This document shows, piece by piece, positions 1 to 10,229 of a DNA stretch of 64,000 nucleotides. The stretch lies in the NCBI RefSeq assembly GCF_007970465.1, contig NZ_CP042429.1, positions 1,736,001-1,800,000 on the forward strand, written 5' to 3'. Origin of the DNA: Corynebacterium nuruki S6-4. GTDB taxonomy: Bacteria; Actinomycetota; Actinomycetes; Mycobacteriales; Mycobacteriaceae. Numbering within the stretch: the stretch's first letter is position 1; every line of letters starts with the position of its first letter. A program made the position numbers and the translations under genes. The notes under the pieces were generated by a model. That model worked only from the letters and a program-made list of their open reading frames with translations. It was not told where the DNA came from and did no database searches.

Positions 1-3000
1 CACGGACTGCACCGGCAGACCCATCTTCGCGGCGACGGAGCCGCGGGCCAGCAGGATGGTGCCGCCACCCTGGGCCTCGACGAAGCCGCCGCGGCGGCGG
101 TCGTTGGCCCGGGAGTAGAAGCGCTCGTTGAGGCCCTTGCCCGCCATCTTGTCGGAGTCCGCGGTGGCGTTCATGTTGGCGAAGCCGGTGATGGACTCCA
201 CCGAGATGTCGTCGGTGGCGCCGGCGACGACGAAGTCGGCCTTACCGCAGTGGATCTTGTCCACGCCCTCCTCGACGGAGACCGCGGCGGTGGCGCAGGC
301 GCCGACCGGGTGGATCATCGCACCGTAGCCGCCGACGTAGGACTGCATGGTGTGGGCGGCGACGACGTTGGGCAGCGTCTCCTGGAGGATGTCGGACGGG
401 ATGTCCTCCTCGAGGAAGCGGTCGAGGAAGAGCTTGCGCATGGAGCTCATCCCGCCGAAGCCGGTGCCCTGGGTCATGGCGACGTCGGCCGGGTGGACGT
501 ACTGCAGGATCTCGGCCGGGGTGAAGCCGGCGGAGAGGTAGGCGTCCACCGCGGTGACGAGGTTCCAGATCGCGATGCGGTCCACGGCCTCGACCATGGC
601 GGCCGGGATGCCCCAGCGCTGCGGGTCGAAGTCGGTCGGGAACTGGCCGCCGACCTTGCGGGCCAGCGTCGCGCGGCGCGGCACCCGGGTGCGGGCGCCC
701 GGCAGCCGGGTGACGGACCATTCGCCGGTCTCCTCGTCCTGCGTGGCGCGGGTGAACGCCGGGTCGTTGTCGACGAAGGAGGCGGCGTCCTCGGCGGAGT
801 CGACGGCGAAGGTGACCTCGCGGTCGAGGAAGATCTCGACCTCCTGCGGGGTGTGGAGGTCCTCGAGCGCGTTGTCGTCGACGAAGGTGCGCACGCCGGC
901 GCGGGCGGCGACCTCGTCGCGGTAGCGGGTGAAGATCTCCTCTTCGGGGACGATGTCACCGTCGGTGTTGTACCAGCCGGCGACGGGGGTGTCCTTCCAG
1001 GTCAGCAGGCCGGTCATCCAGGCGAGTTCGAGCACGCCGGCGGCGGTCAGGTCGACCGAGCCGTCGGAGCGGATGCCGTACTCGGCCTCGAAGCGGGTGC
1101 GCCCGGAGCCCCAGGCACTGATCTCGCCGAGGCCGACGATGACGACCATGTCCTCGAGGGACTGGGTGACGGTGCCCCACCTGTCACCGGAGGCGTCGGC
1201 GCCGGCGACCGGCTGGCTGACGCGCACCGGGTTCGGCAGGGCGTCGACGGTGACCGGGGCCGTGCCGGACGCCGCGGCGGCACCGGTGGTGCCGTCGGTG
1301 GCGGCGGCGTCGGCGAGGGCCTTCTCCCGCAGGGCGGGCAGGTCGATGGCGCCGAGTCCGCCGGTGAGGTCGGCGTCGACCGGGCCGGCCAGCGCCTTGT
1401 CCCGGGTCTGCGCGGAGCACAGGTCGACGAGCTCGCCGGCGATCTCCGCCGGGGTCCAGACGTGCACGCCGGCCTCGGTGGCGGCGCCGACGAGCGGGTC
1501 GTTGCCGCCCATCAGACCGGTGCCGGAGACCCAGCCGATGCGCGGGTGCGCGATGGTGACGCGTCCGCCGGCACCGCCCCAGGGCTCGTTGTGCCACTTG
1601 TTGCAGATGGCGTCGAAGGCGGCCTTGGCCTCGCCGTAGGCGCCGTCGCCGCCGAAGGTGCCGCGGTTCGGGGAGCCGGGCAGCACGACGTGCAGGCGGT
1701 GGGCGAGGTCGGCCTCGTGGCCGATGCGGGACAGGGCGGTGAAGGACCGCTCCACGCTCCACAGCAGCAGGCGGGCCTGGGTCTCGGCGTTCGCGCCGGC
1801 GTCCTCGACGGTGCCGGTGACGGACGGGGCGGCGAAGGGCAGGAACAGGTCCGGCACGAGGGCGGGCTTGATCTGCTTCTTCTCGGAGCCGACGGTCTCG
1901 GTCTGCTCGGTGCCGATCCACTCCACCAGCGCGTCGATGTCGCGGTAGGAGGAGAGGTTGGCGGGCACGAGCCAGATCTGTGCGGCGGCGGACGCGCGCT
2001 CGCGGTAGAGCTGCTTGACGAAGGCCAGCCGGGCGGCGCTGATGCGGGAGGCGGTCATGACGACCGTGGCACCCTCGGCGAGCAGGTCGCCGACCACACC
2101 GCCGGCGATGGAGGCGGGCGTGACGCCGGTGACGACGGCGACCTGGCCGTCGAACCGGCCCGGGGTCGTGTCGCGTGCCTCCTCGGCGATGGCGCGGAAG
2201 CGGGCGGCCAGGGACGTGTCGCCGGCCGCGTCGGCGTGCGCGGCGCGGAACTCGGCGTGCTTCGCGACGGTCTCGCCGGTGCCGGCGAAGGTGACGGTCC
2301 CGGCCAGTTCCTCACCGTTGGCGATGCGGGCGATGTCCTCGCGGGCGGTGGCCCACCGGTCGTCGACGAGGACGGCGCGTGCCGGGTCGAAGACCGGGGC
2401 GACCAGCTGCGGCCAGTTCGAGCCGAGTTCCTCGCTGACGGCCTGGATGACCGTGGCGTTCTCCTCGGCCTCCGGGTCGGTGAACGGGGTGGCCTCGGGG
2501 ACGTCGAGGTCGAGGTCGTGGAGCAGGTGGCGGGCCAGGTTGGCGAGCACACCCTCGTCGCCGGTGACCTCGGACGCGAAGGCGTCGAGGGCGGCGGAGT
2601 CCACGGTGCCGCCGCCGGCGGCGCCACCGGCGGCCGGCATGGCGACCGGGATGCCGTGGGCGGCACCGACCTGGGCGACGGCCTCGTCGATGAGGGCGGT
2701 GACGTCGGCCATGGAGGTGGCGGCGGTCGGCAGGGTGGCCAGGTCGCCGCCGCGGGAGGACGCCCCGTCGCGGGATCCCAGCAGGATCTGCGCGGTGGTG
2801 TGGTCGACCCAGCCGGGGCCGAGCTCCCAGGTGCCGGTGACGCGCTCGGCGATGGCGGAGGCCTTCGCCCCGGCGGCGCCGAACAGCTTGCGCAGCCGGT
2901 CCTTGACGGCCTCGCCCAGCACCGGCCCGAAGGCGGAGTAGTTGTGGGCGGCGGCGTCGACGGTGACGGAGAGTGTGTCGACGTCGGCCTCGGCGGCACC

Positions 3001-6000
3001 CTCGACGCTGGACAGGCCCAGCTCGGCGGAGATGTCCATGAGCAGCTGGTTCAGCCGCGAGGACACCCCGTTGGTGAGGGTTCCGGTGGTGTCGGCGCCG
3101 CCGATCTGCTCCGGGCGCAGCTTGTTGGCGTAGGCCAGCAGCGTCTTGATCGCGTCGGAGGCGTGGTACGGCAGGTCGGCGGGGCGCTCGACCGAGCCGG
3201 CCGGCGCGTGGACGGTCTGCGCGGCGGCGGTCGGGACCGGCTCCTGCACCGGCTCGGGGACCGAGGAGGACGGGGCGGAGGTGTCCGCCTCGGCCTCGGC
3301 GACGGCCTGGTCGCCGACCGGCACGGCGGTCGGCTCGGCGACGGTCTCGTCGGCCGGGGCCTCGATGGTCTGGACGTCCTCGTGGTACACGAGCTTCTCG
3401 TCGCGCTGGACGTTGCGCACGGCGACGTCGGCGGCGGTGAAGCGCGGCAGCTTCAGGGTCTTGGTCGCCAGGTTGGCCAGCGTCGGCGAGGCGCCGAGGC
3501 CGACCTCGACGACCTCGTCGACGTCGAGGCGGTCGGGGGCGAACAGCAGGTCCTGGGTCTCGATCCAGCGGACCGGGGAGGCGAACTGCCAGCACAGCAG
3601 CTCGATGAACAGCGTCCGGGCGGTCGTCGCGACGGCGGCGTCGTCGGCGGTGGCGGCGTCCCAGTTGTCGAGCAGGGCCTGGGCCGGCTCGGAGGGGACG
3701 ACGTCGAGGATCGAGGACACGAACTCACGGCTCAGCTCGAAGGGCCGGGCGACGAGGTTCGGGATGTAGCGGCCGATGAGCATCTCGTGGTTGATGCGCG
3801 CGGGCAGCAGGTCGTCGAGCTTCTCCCGGAAGTCCGGCACACCGGGGTGCAGGACGCGGGAGTGGAAGGGCACGTCGATGCCCGGGACCATCATGAACGA
3901 ACCCTTGCCACCGAAGTCGGCGGTGCGCTTCTTCGCGTCCTTCTCCAGGGCGGCGAGGCCGGCGACGGTGCCGGCGATGGAGTACTGCTCACCGGCGAGG
4001 TTGAAGTTCACGATCTCCAGGAACTCGCCGGAGGCCTCGGCGACGGAGTTGACGTACTCGACGACGTGGTCGTCGTCGACACCGAACTGGTTGGGGCGCA
4101 GGGCACCCATCCGGTAGTCGGAGCGGCCGTTCTCGTCGCGCGGGATGAGGTGGTGCATCGTGGAACCGCGGTGGAAGACGACCTCCAGCACGGTCTCCAG
4201 GTCGATGGTCCCGGCGTAGGCGGACAGGGCGGTGTACTCACCGAGCGAGTGGCCGGCGTAGTAGGCGTCGGAGACCAGGGCATCGGCCTCACGCAGCCGC
4301 GCGGTCTGGGCGAGCGCCAGGGTAGCCAGCGCCACCTGGGTGAACTGGGTGAGGTACAGGACGCCGTCCGGGTGGTGGTAGGTCACACCCTTGGCCGTCA
4401 GGGAGGTGGGGTTGTCGCGCACGACGGTGAGGATGGAGAAGTCCAGTGCCGCACGGGTGTGGGCATCGGCCCGCTCCCAGACCTCGGCGGTCGCCTTCGA
4501 GGCGGCACGCTCGTCGAGGCCCATGCCCTTGGCCTGGATGCCCTGGCCGGGGTAGACGTAGGCGGTGACCGGGGCAGCGGTGACGGCGGTGCCCTGGGAG
4601 ACCAGCTCGTCGCCGATGCGGCAGGTGACCTCCAGCAGCAGACCGCCGCCGGCGACCCGGCCGGCGCGCTCGACCTGGATGTCCACCGGGTCGCCGAGCT
4701 GGACGAGCCCGAACATGCGGTAGGTCCAGCCGAGGATGGTGTGCCCGGCACCGGCCGCGGACGCGGCGTGCTGGGCGGTGGCCGACAGCCACATGCCGTG
4801 GACCAGCGGTGCCTGCAGTCCGGCGACGCGGGCGGCGACATGGCTGGTGTGGATCGGGTTGAAGTCACCGGAGACCCAGGCGAACGGGGTCATCTCGGCC
4901 GGGGCGTTCACCCGGGTGCGCAGCAGGGTGGAGCGCGGGGTGTCGGTGATACCGCCGTCGACGGCCGCGGCGATGCCGCCGGCGGGTGCCGGGTCGGCCG
5001 GCGGGGTGGTGCCGAAGGCGCGACCGCGGATGGCGAAGCGCTCGGTCTGGATACCCAGGTAGGTGCCGTCGGCGTCCCGCATCTCGTGGTGGACGGTGAC
5101 GACGCGGCCGGAGGAGGATTCCTCGATACCGGCGGCCCAGCTGGTGATCTCGACCGCCAGGCCCGGCTTCCCCGCCTTCTCGGCGGCGGCGGCGCGGGCG
5201 GCGAGGTCCTCGGCGGACACCTCGAGGGCGGCCGAGTGGTCGAGGTGGACCGCGTTGAGCAGGCCCTCGATGACCGGGAAGTCGTCGACGTTCGCCGAGC
5301 CCAGGGCGGCGTAGATCGCCGGCCAGCAGGTACCGAGCAGGGCGTCCGGCACGATGGTGGCGCGGTGGTCGCCGGCGCCGCGGCCGGTGAGGTCACCGAG
5401 GGCGGCACCGGTGACCCCGGCGTGCTCGGCGCCGAGCGCGGACGTCAGGTGGTAGGTGTAGCTGAACCGGCCGAAGGGGGCGTCGGCGGACTCGGAGCCG
5501 TCGATCCGGGCGGGCATCCGGTCGATGACGTCACCGGTGACGGCCGTGTTGCCGACACCGGCGGTGCCGGCGAGCAGACCGTACATGGTCGCCGGCAGGC
5601 GCTCCTCGTCGACGACGGGCAGGGCGCCGGTGGTGACGGAGTCCGACAGCAGCAGCGGGATCGGCAGGCGGCGCACGGCGTGGACGCGGTCGGCGCCCTC
5701 ACCGGCGGCGGTGCCGTCCCAGGCGGTGTCGAGGTGCAGGTCGATGGTGACCTTCACCGGGCTGCCGGCAGCGGCGTCCCCGGCAGGCTCCTCGATGATG
5801 AGCTCGTACTTCTCCGCGTCGATGACGTGGGCGGGGTTGTCCATGAGGTGCCCGGTCCAGGAGATGTACGGGGTGGCCTGCAGGTAGGAGGCCACATCCG
5901 TGGCGTCCGCGGTGCGCGACCAGGCGGTCACGACCGGGGCGTCCTCGACGTGGTGGCGGCCGGAGCCGGCGACGCGCTCCCGGCAGGCGTCCTCGAAGCG

Positions 6001-8619
6001 GCCGAGGATGGAGGCGACGGGCTCGTCGACGGTGGTGATGCCGGAGACCGAGACCGGTCCCGGGATGATGCGCACCTGGTCGGCGGTGTAGCGGTCGTCC
6101 TGGGCCTGCCACAGGCCGTCCTTGCCCCACCAGCTCAGCAGGTCCTCGTCGATGGCGGGGACAAAGCCCATCGGCTTCGGGTACTTGCGGCACAGCGCGA
6201 CGAACCAGGCGGTGTCCAGCGGGGTGAGCGTGTCGACCTCGGCCGAGGGGTAGGCCTCGACGAGGGCGGCGATGGCGGCCGCCGGGTCCTCGGCGGACTC
6301 CACCGTCGGGAAGAGGGTCTCGACCGGGCCGTACTCGGCCGGGGTGAGGCGCGCCTCGACACGCTGCAGCAGCTCCTGGAAGCGCTGCAGCCAGGACGGG
6401 TCGACCCAGGGGAAGGACAGGTCGGCGAAACGGCGGACGACCTGGGCGTAGGTCATCTCCTCCAGCTCACCGAAGTAGGGCTTGGCGGTCTTGTCCAGCG
6501 CGGCGATGATCTCGTCGCGGCGGGCGTTGACGGCCTCGAGGTTCGACCCGATCTCCTGGATCAGCCGCATGCACTTCGCGGCGGAGTTGTCGATCTCGTG
6601 GATGTCGGCACGCAGGTGCGACAGGCCGGAGGTAGCGCCGCCGGCGGTGTGACCGGGGGCGATCCAGCCGCCGTTGGGGGCGGTGAGGGCGGCGCCGGTC
6701 TCGTCGGCGACACCGGGGGTGTCCACCAGCAGCTGCTTGATCTCCGGGGTGGTCTTCGCCTCCTTCGCGGTCATCGCGGCGGTGCCGACCATCACGCCGT
6801 CGACCGGCATGGCGGGCAGGCCGAGGGCACGCGACCAGTCACCGGACAGGTAGTCCGCGGCGCGCTCCGGGGTGCCGATGCCGCCGCCGACGCACAGCAC
6901 GACGTTGGGCTGACGGCGGATCTCCGCGTAGGTGGCGGTGAGCAGGTCGTCGAGGTTCTCCCAGGAGTGGTGGCCACCGGCGTGACCGTCCTCGACCTGG
7001 AGGATGAGGCTGGCGCCGGTGTCCTCGATCTGGCGGGCGATGCCCAGGCCGGCGCGGATCTGCGCGACGGTGCCGGGCTTCACGGCGATGTGGGAGAAGC
7101 CGGAGGCGCGCAGCGAGGCGATGAGCTCCGGGGCCTCGTCGGGCTCCGGGATGCCGGCGGAGATGACCACGCCGTCGATCGGGGCACCGGACTCGCGGGC
7201 CTTGGAGACCACGCGCTGGCCGCCGAAGTGGAGGTTCCACAGGTAGCGGTCCATGAACATGGCGTTGAACTCGGCGGCCCGGCCCGGCTCGAGCAGGCTC
7301 TTGAGCTTGGTGAGGTTGTGGTCGAAGACCTCGGCGGTGACCTGGCCGCCACCGGCCATCTCGGCCCAGTACCCGGCGTTCGCCGCGGCGGCGACGATCT
7401 CCGGGTCGACGGTGGTCGGGGTCATGCCGGCGAGCAGCACCGGGGACCGGCCGGTCAGCCGGGTGAAGGCGGTCTCCACCGAGCGGCCGCCCGGCAGATC
7501 CAGCAGGCGCGGGGCGAAGGCGGACCAGTCGACGGTGCGGGCCGGGTCCTCCCCCGGCGCCGCGAGGGCGTCCACGTCGGTGAGGGTGCCGGCGACGGCG
7601 ACTCCGGCGCCGGTGCCCTCGATGAGGTCGGCGGAGAGCTTCGAGACGACCCGGCCGGGGCCGAGGTCGAGGAACCAGGCGGCGCCGGCGTCATGGGCGG
7701 CGGTGATCTCCCCGACCCAGTCGACATGGTCGGTGAGCACGGCACGGGCCAGGGACTCCACCCCGGCGAGGTCGTCGAGGCCGCAGGTGCGGGCCCAGGC
7801 GGTGACCTGGGCGACGGCGTCCTCCATGAGGGTGTGGTGGAACGGGACGGTGACGTCCAGGTACTCCATCACCGGGTTCAGCGGGGCACCGCCGCGGGCC
7901 TTGGCGGCCAGCTCGGCGGCGTCCTTCTCGCCGAGGACGCTGATGGTCTTCTCGACCACACCGAGGTCCTCCGGCGTGCCGGAGAGGATGAAGCGACGGT
8001 GGCCGTTGCGGATCGCGACCTGCACGTCATTGCCGGACGCACCGCCGGCCTCCTCGCGCACCTCGGCGAGGACGCGGTCGAGGGTGGCGCGGTCGAGGCC
8101 GCGGACCGAGAGCATCGGGGTGGCGGCCCCGCCGCCGAGACCCAGGCTGCGGGTCGCGCGGGAGGCGGCGGCACCGATGAGCCGGGCGACGGCGAGGACG
8201 CGGGCGGCGTCCCCCTCGGTGACCAGTGCGGCGCCGAGCACGCCCTGGGAGTGGCCGAGGGCGCTCGCGCGACCGTCGGCGACGGCCGTGGTGGCGTCGA
8301 AACCGGCGTTCTTCAGCGCGGTGAGCAGGGCGAACTGTGCCAGCGTGATGCCGGGGACCGAGAGGGCGGCGTCCGCGCTGGTGGTGGCGGTGAGGCGCTC
8401 GAGGGTGAGCGGGCCGGCCGCGGCGGCGGTGACCTGGGCGGCGACGGGCGCGAGGCGGGCGTCGGTGGCGCTCAGCAGGTCCCGGGCGGCGGCGGCGAGC
8501 GCCGGGTCATCGGCGATCTCACCGAGTGCGGGGATCCACGGGGTCGCCTGACCGCCGAAGAGCAGCGCGACATGGTCGGTGCCCGCGGTCAGGCGGGACA
8601 GGAAGCTGGTGTGGGGCAT
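1..8619 (-). CDS. fas: Type I fatty acid synthase, 3' end cut by window
   Basis: Giant multifunctional cytosolic enzyme that builds fatty acids from acetyl- and malonyl-CoA. The 2873 residues present show, in order: acetyltransferase (GHSQG 122-126, Ser124), FMN/NADPH enoyl reductase (from about 390), MaoC-like dehydratase (DFNPIHTSH near 1256), malonyl/palmitoyl transferase (GHSLGEY near 1458), carrier domain (phosphopantetheine serine in NGVSSR, 1853/1854), Rossmann ketoreductase (from about 2150) and ketosynthase (from about 2495, catalytic Cys2775 in GACATAA). Corynebacterial FAS-I is about 2970-3000 residues, so roughly the last 100 lie beyond the left edge. ATG at 8619 has AAGG just upstream. 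It follows accD after 71 nt on the same strand, so substrate supply and synthase are probably coexpressed. Domain assignments are from motifs and family knowledge. Confidence 0.97.
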   Translation of the reverse strand, partial: MPHTSFLSRLTAGTDHVALLFGGQATPWIPALGEIADDPALAAAARDLLSATDARLAPVAAQVTAAAAGPLTLERLTATTSADAALSVPGITLAQFALLTALKNAGFDATTAVADGRASALGHSQGVLGAALVTEGDAARVLAVARLIGAAASRATRSLGLGGGAATPMLSVRGLDRATLDRVLAEVREEAGGASGNDVQVAIRNGHRRFILSGTPEDLGVVEKTISVLGEKDAAELAAKARGGAPLNPVMEYLDVTVPFHHTLMEDAVAQVTAWARTCGLDDLAGVESLARAVLTDHVDWVGEITAAHDAGAAWFLDLGPGRVVSKLSADLIEGTGAGVAVAGTLTDVDALAAPGEDPARTVDWSAFAPRLLDLPGGRSVETAFTRLTGRSPVLLAGMTPTTVDPEIVAAAANAGYWAEMAGGGQVTAEVFDHNLTKLKSLLEPGRAAEFNAMFMDRYLWNLHFGGQRVVSKARESGAPIDGVVISAGIPEPDEAPELIASLRASGFSHIAVKPGTVAQIRAGLGIARQIEDTGASLILQVEDGHAGGHHSWENLDDLLTATYAEIRRQPNVVLCVGGGIGTPERAADYLSGDWSRALGLPAMPVDGVMVGTAAMTAKEAKTTPEIKQLLVDTPGVADETGAALTAPNGGWIAPGHTAGGATSGLSHLRADIHEIDNSAAKCMRLIQEIGSNLEAVNARRDEIIAALDKTAKPYFGELEEMTYAQVVRRFADLSFPWVDPSWLQRFQELLQRVEARLTPAEYGPVETLFPTVESAEDPAAAIAALVEAYPSAEVDTLTPLDTAWFVALCRKYPKPMGFVPAIDEDLLSWWGKDGLWQAQDDRYTADQVRIIPGPVSVSGITTVDEPVASILGRFEDACRERVAGSGRHHVEDAPVVTAWSRTADATDVASYLQATPYISWTGHLMDNPAHVIDAEKYELIIEEPAGDAAAGSPVKVTIDLHLDTAWDGTAAGEGADRVHAVRRLPIPLLLSDSVTTGALPVVDEERLPATMYGLLAGTAGVGNTAVTGDVIDRMPARIDGSESADAPFGRFSYTYHLTSALGAEHAGVTGAALGDLTGRGAGDHRATIVPDALLGTCWPAIYAALGSANVDDFPVIEGLLNAVHLDHSAALEVSAEDLAARAAAAEKAGKPGLAVEITSWAAGIEESSSGRVVTVHHEMRDADGTYLGIQTERFAIRGRAFGTTPPADPAPAGGIAAAVDGGITDTPRSTLLRTRVNAPAEMTPFAWVSGDFNPIHTSHVAARVAGLQAPLVHGMWLSATAQHAASAAGAGHTILGWTYRMFGLVQLGDPVDIQVERAGRVAGGGLLLEVTCRIGDELVSQGTAVTAAPVTAYVYPGQGIQAKGMGLDERAASKATAEVWERADAHTRAALDFSILTVVRDNPTSLTAKGVTYHHPDGVLYLTQFTQVALATLALAQTARLREADALVSDAYYAGHSLGEYTALSAYAGTIDLETVLEVVFHRGSTMHHLIPRDENGRSDYRMGALRPNQFGVDDDHVVEYVNSVAEASGEFLEIVNFNLAGEQYSIAGTVAGLAALEKDAKKRTADFGGKGSFMMVPGIDVPFHSRVLHPGVPDFREKLDDLLPARINHEMLIGRYIPNLVARPFELSREFVSSILDVVPSEPAQALLDNWDAATADDAAVATTARTLFIELLCWQFASPVRWIETQDLLFAPDRLDVDEVVEVGLGASPTLANLATKTLKLPRFTAADVAVRNVQRDEKLVYHEDVQTIEAPADETVAEPTAVPVGDQAVAEAEADTSAPSSSVPEPVQEPVPTAAAQTVHAPAGSVERPADLPYHASDAIKTLLAYANKLRPEQIGGADTTGTLTNGVSSRLNQLLMDISAELGLSSVEGAAEADVDTLSVTVDAAAHNYSAFGPVLGEAVKDRLRKLFGAAGAKASAIAERVTGTWELGPGWVDHTTAQILLGSRDGASSRGGDLATLPTAATSMADVTALIDEAVAQVGAAHGIPVAMPAAGGAAGGGTVDSAALDAFASEVTGDEGVLANLARHLLHDLDLDVPEATPFTDPEAEENATVIQAVSEELGSNWPQLVAPVFDPARAVLVDDRWATAREDIARIANGEELAGTVTFAGTGETVAKHAEFRAAHADAAGDTSLAARFRAIAEEARDTTPGRFDGQVAVVTGVTPASIAGGVVGDLLAEGATVVMTASRISAARLAFVKQLYRERASAAAQIWLVPANLSSYRDIDALVEWIGTEQTETVGSEKKQIKPALVPDLFLPFAAPSVTGTVEDAGANAETQARLLLWSVERSFTALSRIGHEADLAHRLHVVLPGSPNRGTFGGDGAYGEAKAAFDAICNKWHNEPWGGAGGRVTIAHPRIGWVSGTGLMGGNDPLVGAATEAGVHVWTPAEIAGELVDLCSAQTRDKALAGPVDADLTGGLGAIDLPALREKALADAAATDGTTGAAAASGTAPVTVDALPNPVRVSQPVAGADASGDRWGTVTQSLEDMVVIVGLGEISAWGSGRTRFEAEYGIRSDGSVDLTAAGVLELAWMTGLLTWKDTPVAGWYNTDGDIVPEEEIFTRYRDEVAARAGVRTFVDDNALEDLHTPQEVEIFLDREVTFAVDSAEDAASFVDNDPAFTRATQDEETGEWSVTRLPGARTRVPRRATLARKVGGQFPTDFDPQRWGIPAAMVEAVDRIAIWNLVTAVDAYLSAGFTPAEILQYVHPADVAMTQGTGFGGMSSMRKLFLDRFLEEDIPSDILQETLPNVVAAHTMQSYVGGYGAMIHPVGACATAAVSVEEGVDKIHCGKADFVVAGATDDISVESITGFANMNATADSDKMAGKGLNERFYSRANDRRRGGFVEAQGGGTILLARGSVAAKMGLPVQSV

Positions 8620-8690
8620 GGTTACCTTGGTGTCCTTTACAGGGGAACGGTGACGGGAGGAGGAGTCGGGGGTGTCGCTCGCGGAACCCG

Positions 8691-10229
8691 TCACAGGGGC
8701 CCGTTGGAGTGGTACTTGAACCGGTTGAGGTCGCGGTGCTTGGTGCGCAGCGCGCGCAGGGCGGCGGCGATCGTGTCGCGGGTGTCGATCGGCTGGACGA
8801 TGCCGTCGAGCTCACCCATCTCGACGGAGAAGTTCGGGTTGATGTTCTTCGCGGCGTATTCGTCGGAGAGCTGCTTGGCCACGGCGGCCTGCTCGTCCTC
8901 CGGCGCAGCCTTGATGTCGCGGCGGTTGAGGATCTGCACGGCGCCGTCGGCGCCCATGACGGCGATCTCCGCGTTCGGCCAGGCGTAGGCGTAGTCCGCG
9001 CCGATGCCCTTGGAACCCATGACGATGTAGGCGCCGCCGTAGGCCTTCCGGGTGATGACGGTGATCATCGGGACCGTGGCGTTGCCGTAGGCGTAGATGA
9101 CCTTCGCGCCGCGGCGGATGATGCCGGCCCGCTCCTGTTCGGCGCCCGGCAGGTAGCCGGGGACGTCGACGAGGGTGATGACGGGCAGGCCGAAGGCGTC
9201 GCAGCAGCGCACGAAGCGGGCGGTCTTCTCGGAGGACTCGACGTCGAGGGTGCCGGCGTTGTGCATCGGCTGGTCGGCGACGATGCCGACCGGGGTGCCC
9301 TCGAGGCAGGCGAAGCCGATGACCATCGACTTCGCCCAGTGCTCCTGGACCTCGACGAACTCGCCGTGGTCGACGAGGGCCTCGATGACGTCGACGACGT
9401 CGTAGGGCATCCGCGGGTCGGCGGGGATGATGTCGCCGACGCCCATCGCGGACTCGATGTCCTCGGCGCTGGGCTTGTAGGAGTAGGTCGACTGGTCGGC
9501 GTTGCAGTTCTGCGGCAGGTAGTCGAGCAGGCTGCGGGCGTAGTCGAGCGCGTCCTCCTCGTCCTCGGCGAGGTAGTGCGCCACACCGGAGACGGAGTTG
9601 TGCATCTCGGCGCCACCGAGGTCGTCGAGGCTGATCTCCTCACCGGTCACGGCCCGGACGACATCCGGACCGGTGACGAACATGTGGGCGTTCTCCTTGG
9701 TCATGACGACGAAGTCGGTCATGGCCGGGGAGTACACCGCGCCGCCGGCGCAGGGGCCGAGGATGACGGAGATCTGCGGGATGAACCCGGAGGCCCGGCA
9801 GGACGCCCGGAAGATCCGGCCGTACATGGCCAGACCACCCACGCCCTCCTGGATGCGGGCGCCGCCGGAATCGAGCAGTGCGAAGCACGGGACGCCCTGT
9901 TCGACGGCGCGCTCGATGAGGTCGGTGATCTTCTCGCCCTCGACCTTGCCGAGCGTGCCGCCGCGGACGGAGAAGTCCTGGGAGTACACGGCGACGGGGC
10001 GGCCGCCGACGGTGCCGAAGCCGGTGGCGACGGCGGCGCCGAGGAACCCGGACGCCGGGTCGCCGCCGAAGAAGCGGCCGTGCTCGACGAAGGATCCCTC
10101 GTCACAGAGCATCTCGATCCGCTCGCGGGCGGTCAGCTTGCCCTTGGCGTGCTGGAATTTCTTCGCCTTCTCGTCGGCGGCGGCGGTCAGTGCCGCGTAG
10201 TCGACGGTGGTGGACTGTGCCGTGGTCAT
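8691..10229 (-). CDS. accD: Acyl-CoA carboxylase beta subunit (carboxyltransferase)
   Basis: 512-residue biotin-dependent carboxyltransferase that moves the carboxyl group from biotin on AccBC to acetyl- or propionyl-CoA. Full-length crotonase-fold tandem domains are visible: N-terminal KGKLTARERIEML, an oxyanion-hole region rich in glycine (DSGGARIQEGVGGL), and a C-terminal half with VDVPGYLPG and AYGGAYIVMGSK. It resembles the DtsR1/AccD1 type of corynebacteria. The ATG directly abuts the TAG stop of accBC (no intervening base), implying translational coupling and equimolar subunits. It ends 71 nt before fas. Substrate choice (acetyl versus propionyl) cannot be read from the sequence; the fas neighbour favours acetyl-CoA. 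Confidence 0.95.
   Translation of the reverse strand: MTTAQSTTVDYAALTAAADEKAKKFQHAKGKLTARERIEMLCDEGSFVEHGRFFGGDPASGFLGAAVATGFGTVGGRPVAVYSQDFSVRGGTLGKVEGEKITDLIERAVEQGVPCFALLDSGGARIQEGVGGLAMYGRIFRASCRASGFIPQISVILGPCAGGAVYSPAMTDFVVMTKENAHMFVTGPDVVRAVTGEEISLDDLGGAEMHNSVSGVAHYLAEDEEDALDYARSLLDYLPQNCNADQSTYSYKPSAEDIESAMGVGDIIPADPRMPYDVVDVIEALVDHGEFVEVQEHWAKSMVIGFACLEGTPVGIVADQPMHNAGTLDVESSEKTARFVRCCDAFGLPVITLVDVPGYLPGAEQERAGIIRRGAKVIYAYGNATVPMITVITRKAYGGAYIVMGSKGIGADYAYAWPNAEIAVMGADGAVQILNRRDIKAAPEDEQAAVAKQLSDEYAAKNINPNFSVEMGELDGIVQPIDTRDTIAAALRALRTKHRDLNRFKYHSNGPL

Noticed and set aside
250..8988. A continuous 2912-codon plus-strand open frame
   Set aside because: It is the antisense of fas; high GC in third codon positions keeps the opposite strand open. 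Its translation is low-complexity Gly/Val/Asp/Arg without any domain, while the minus strand shows a full FAS-I.
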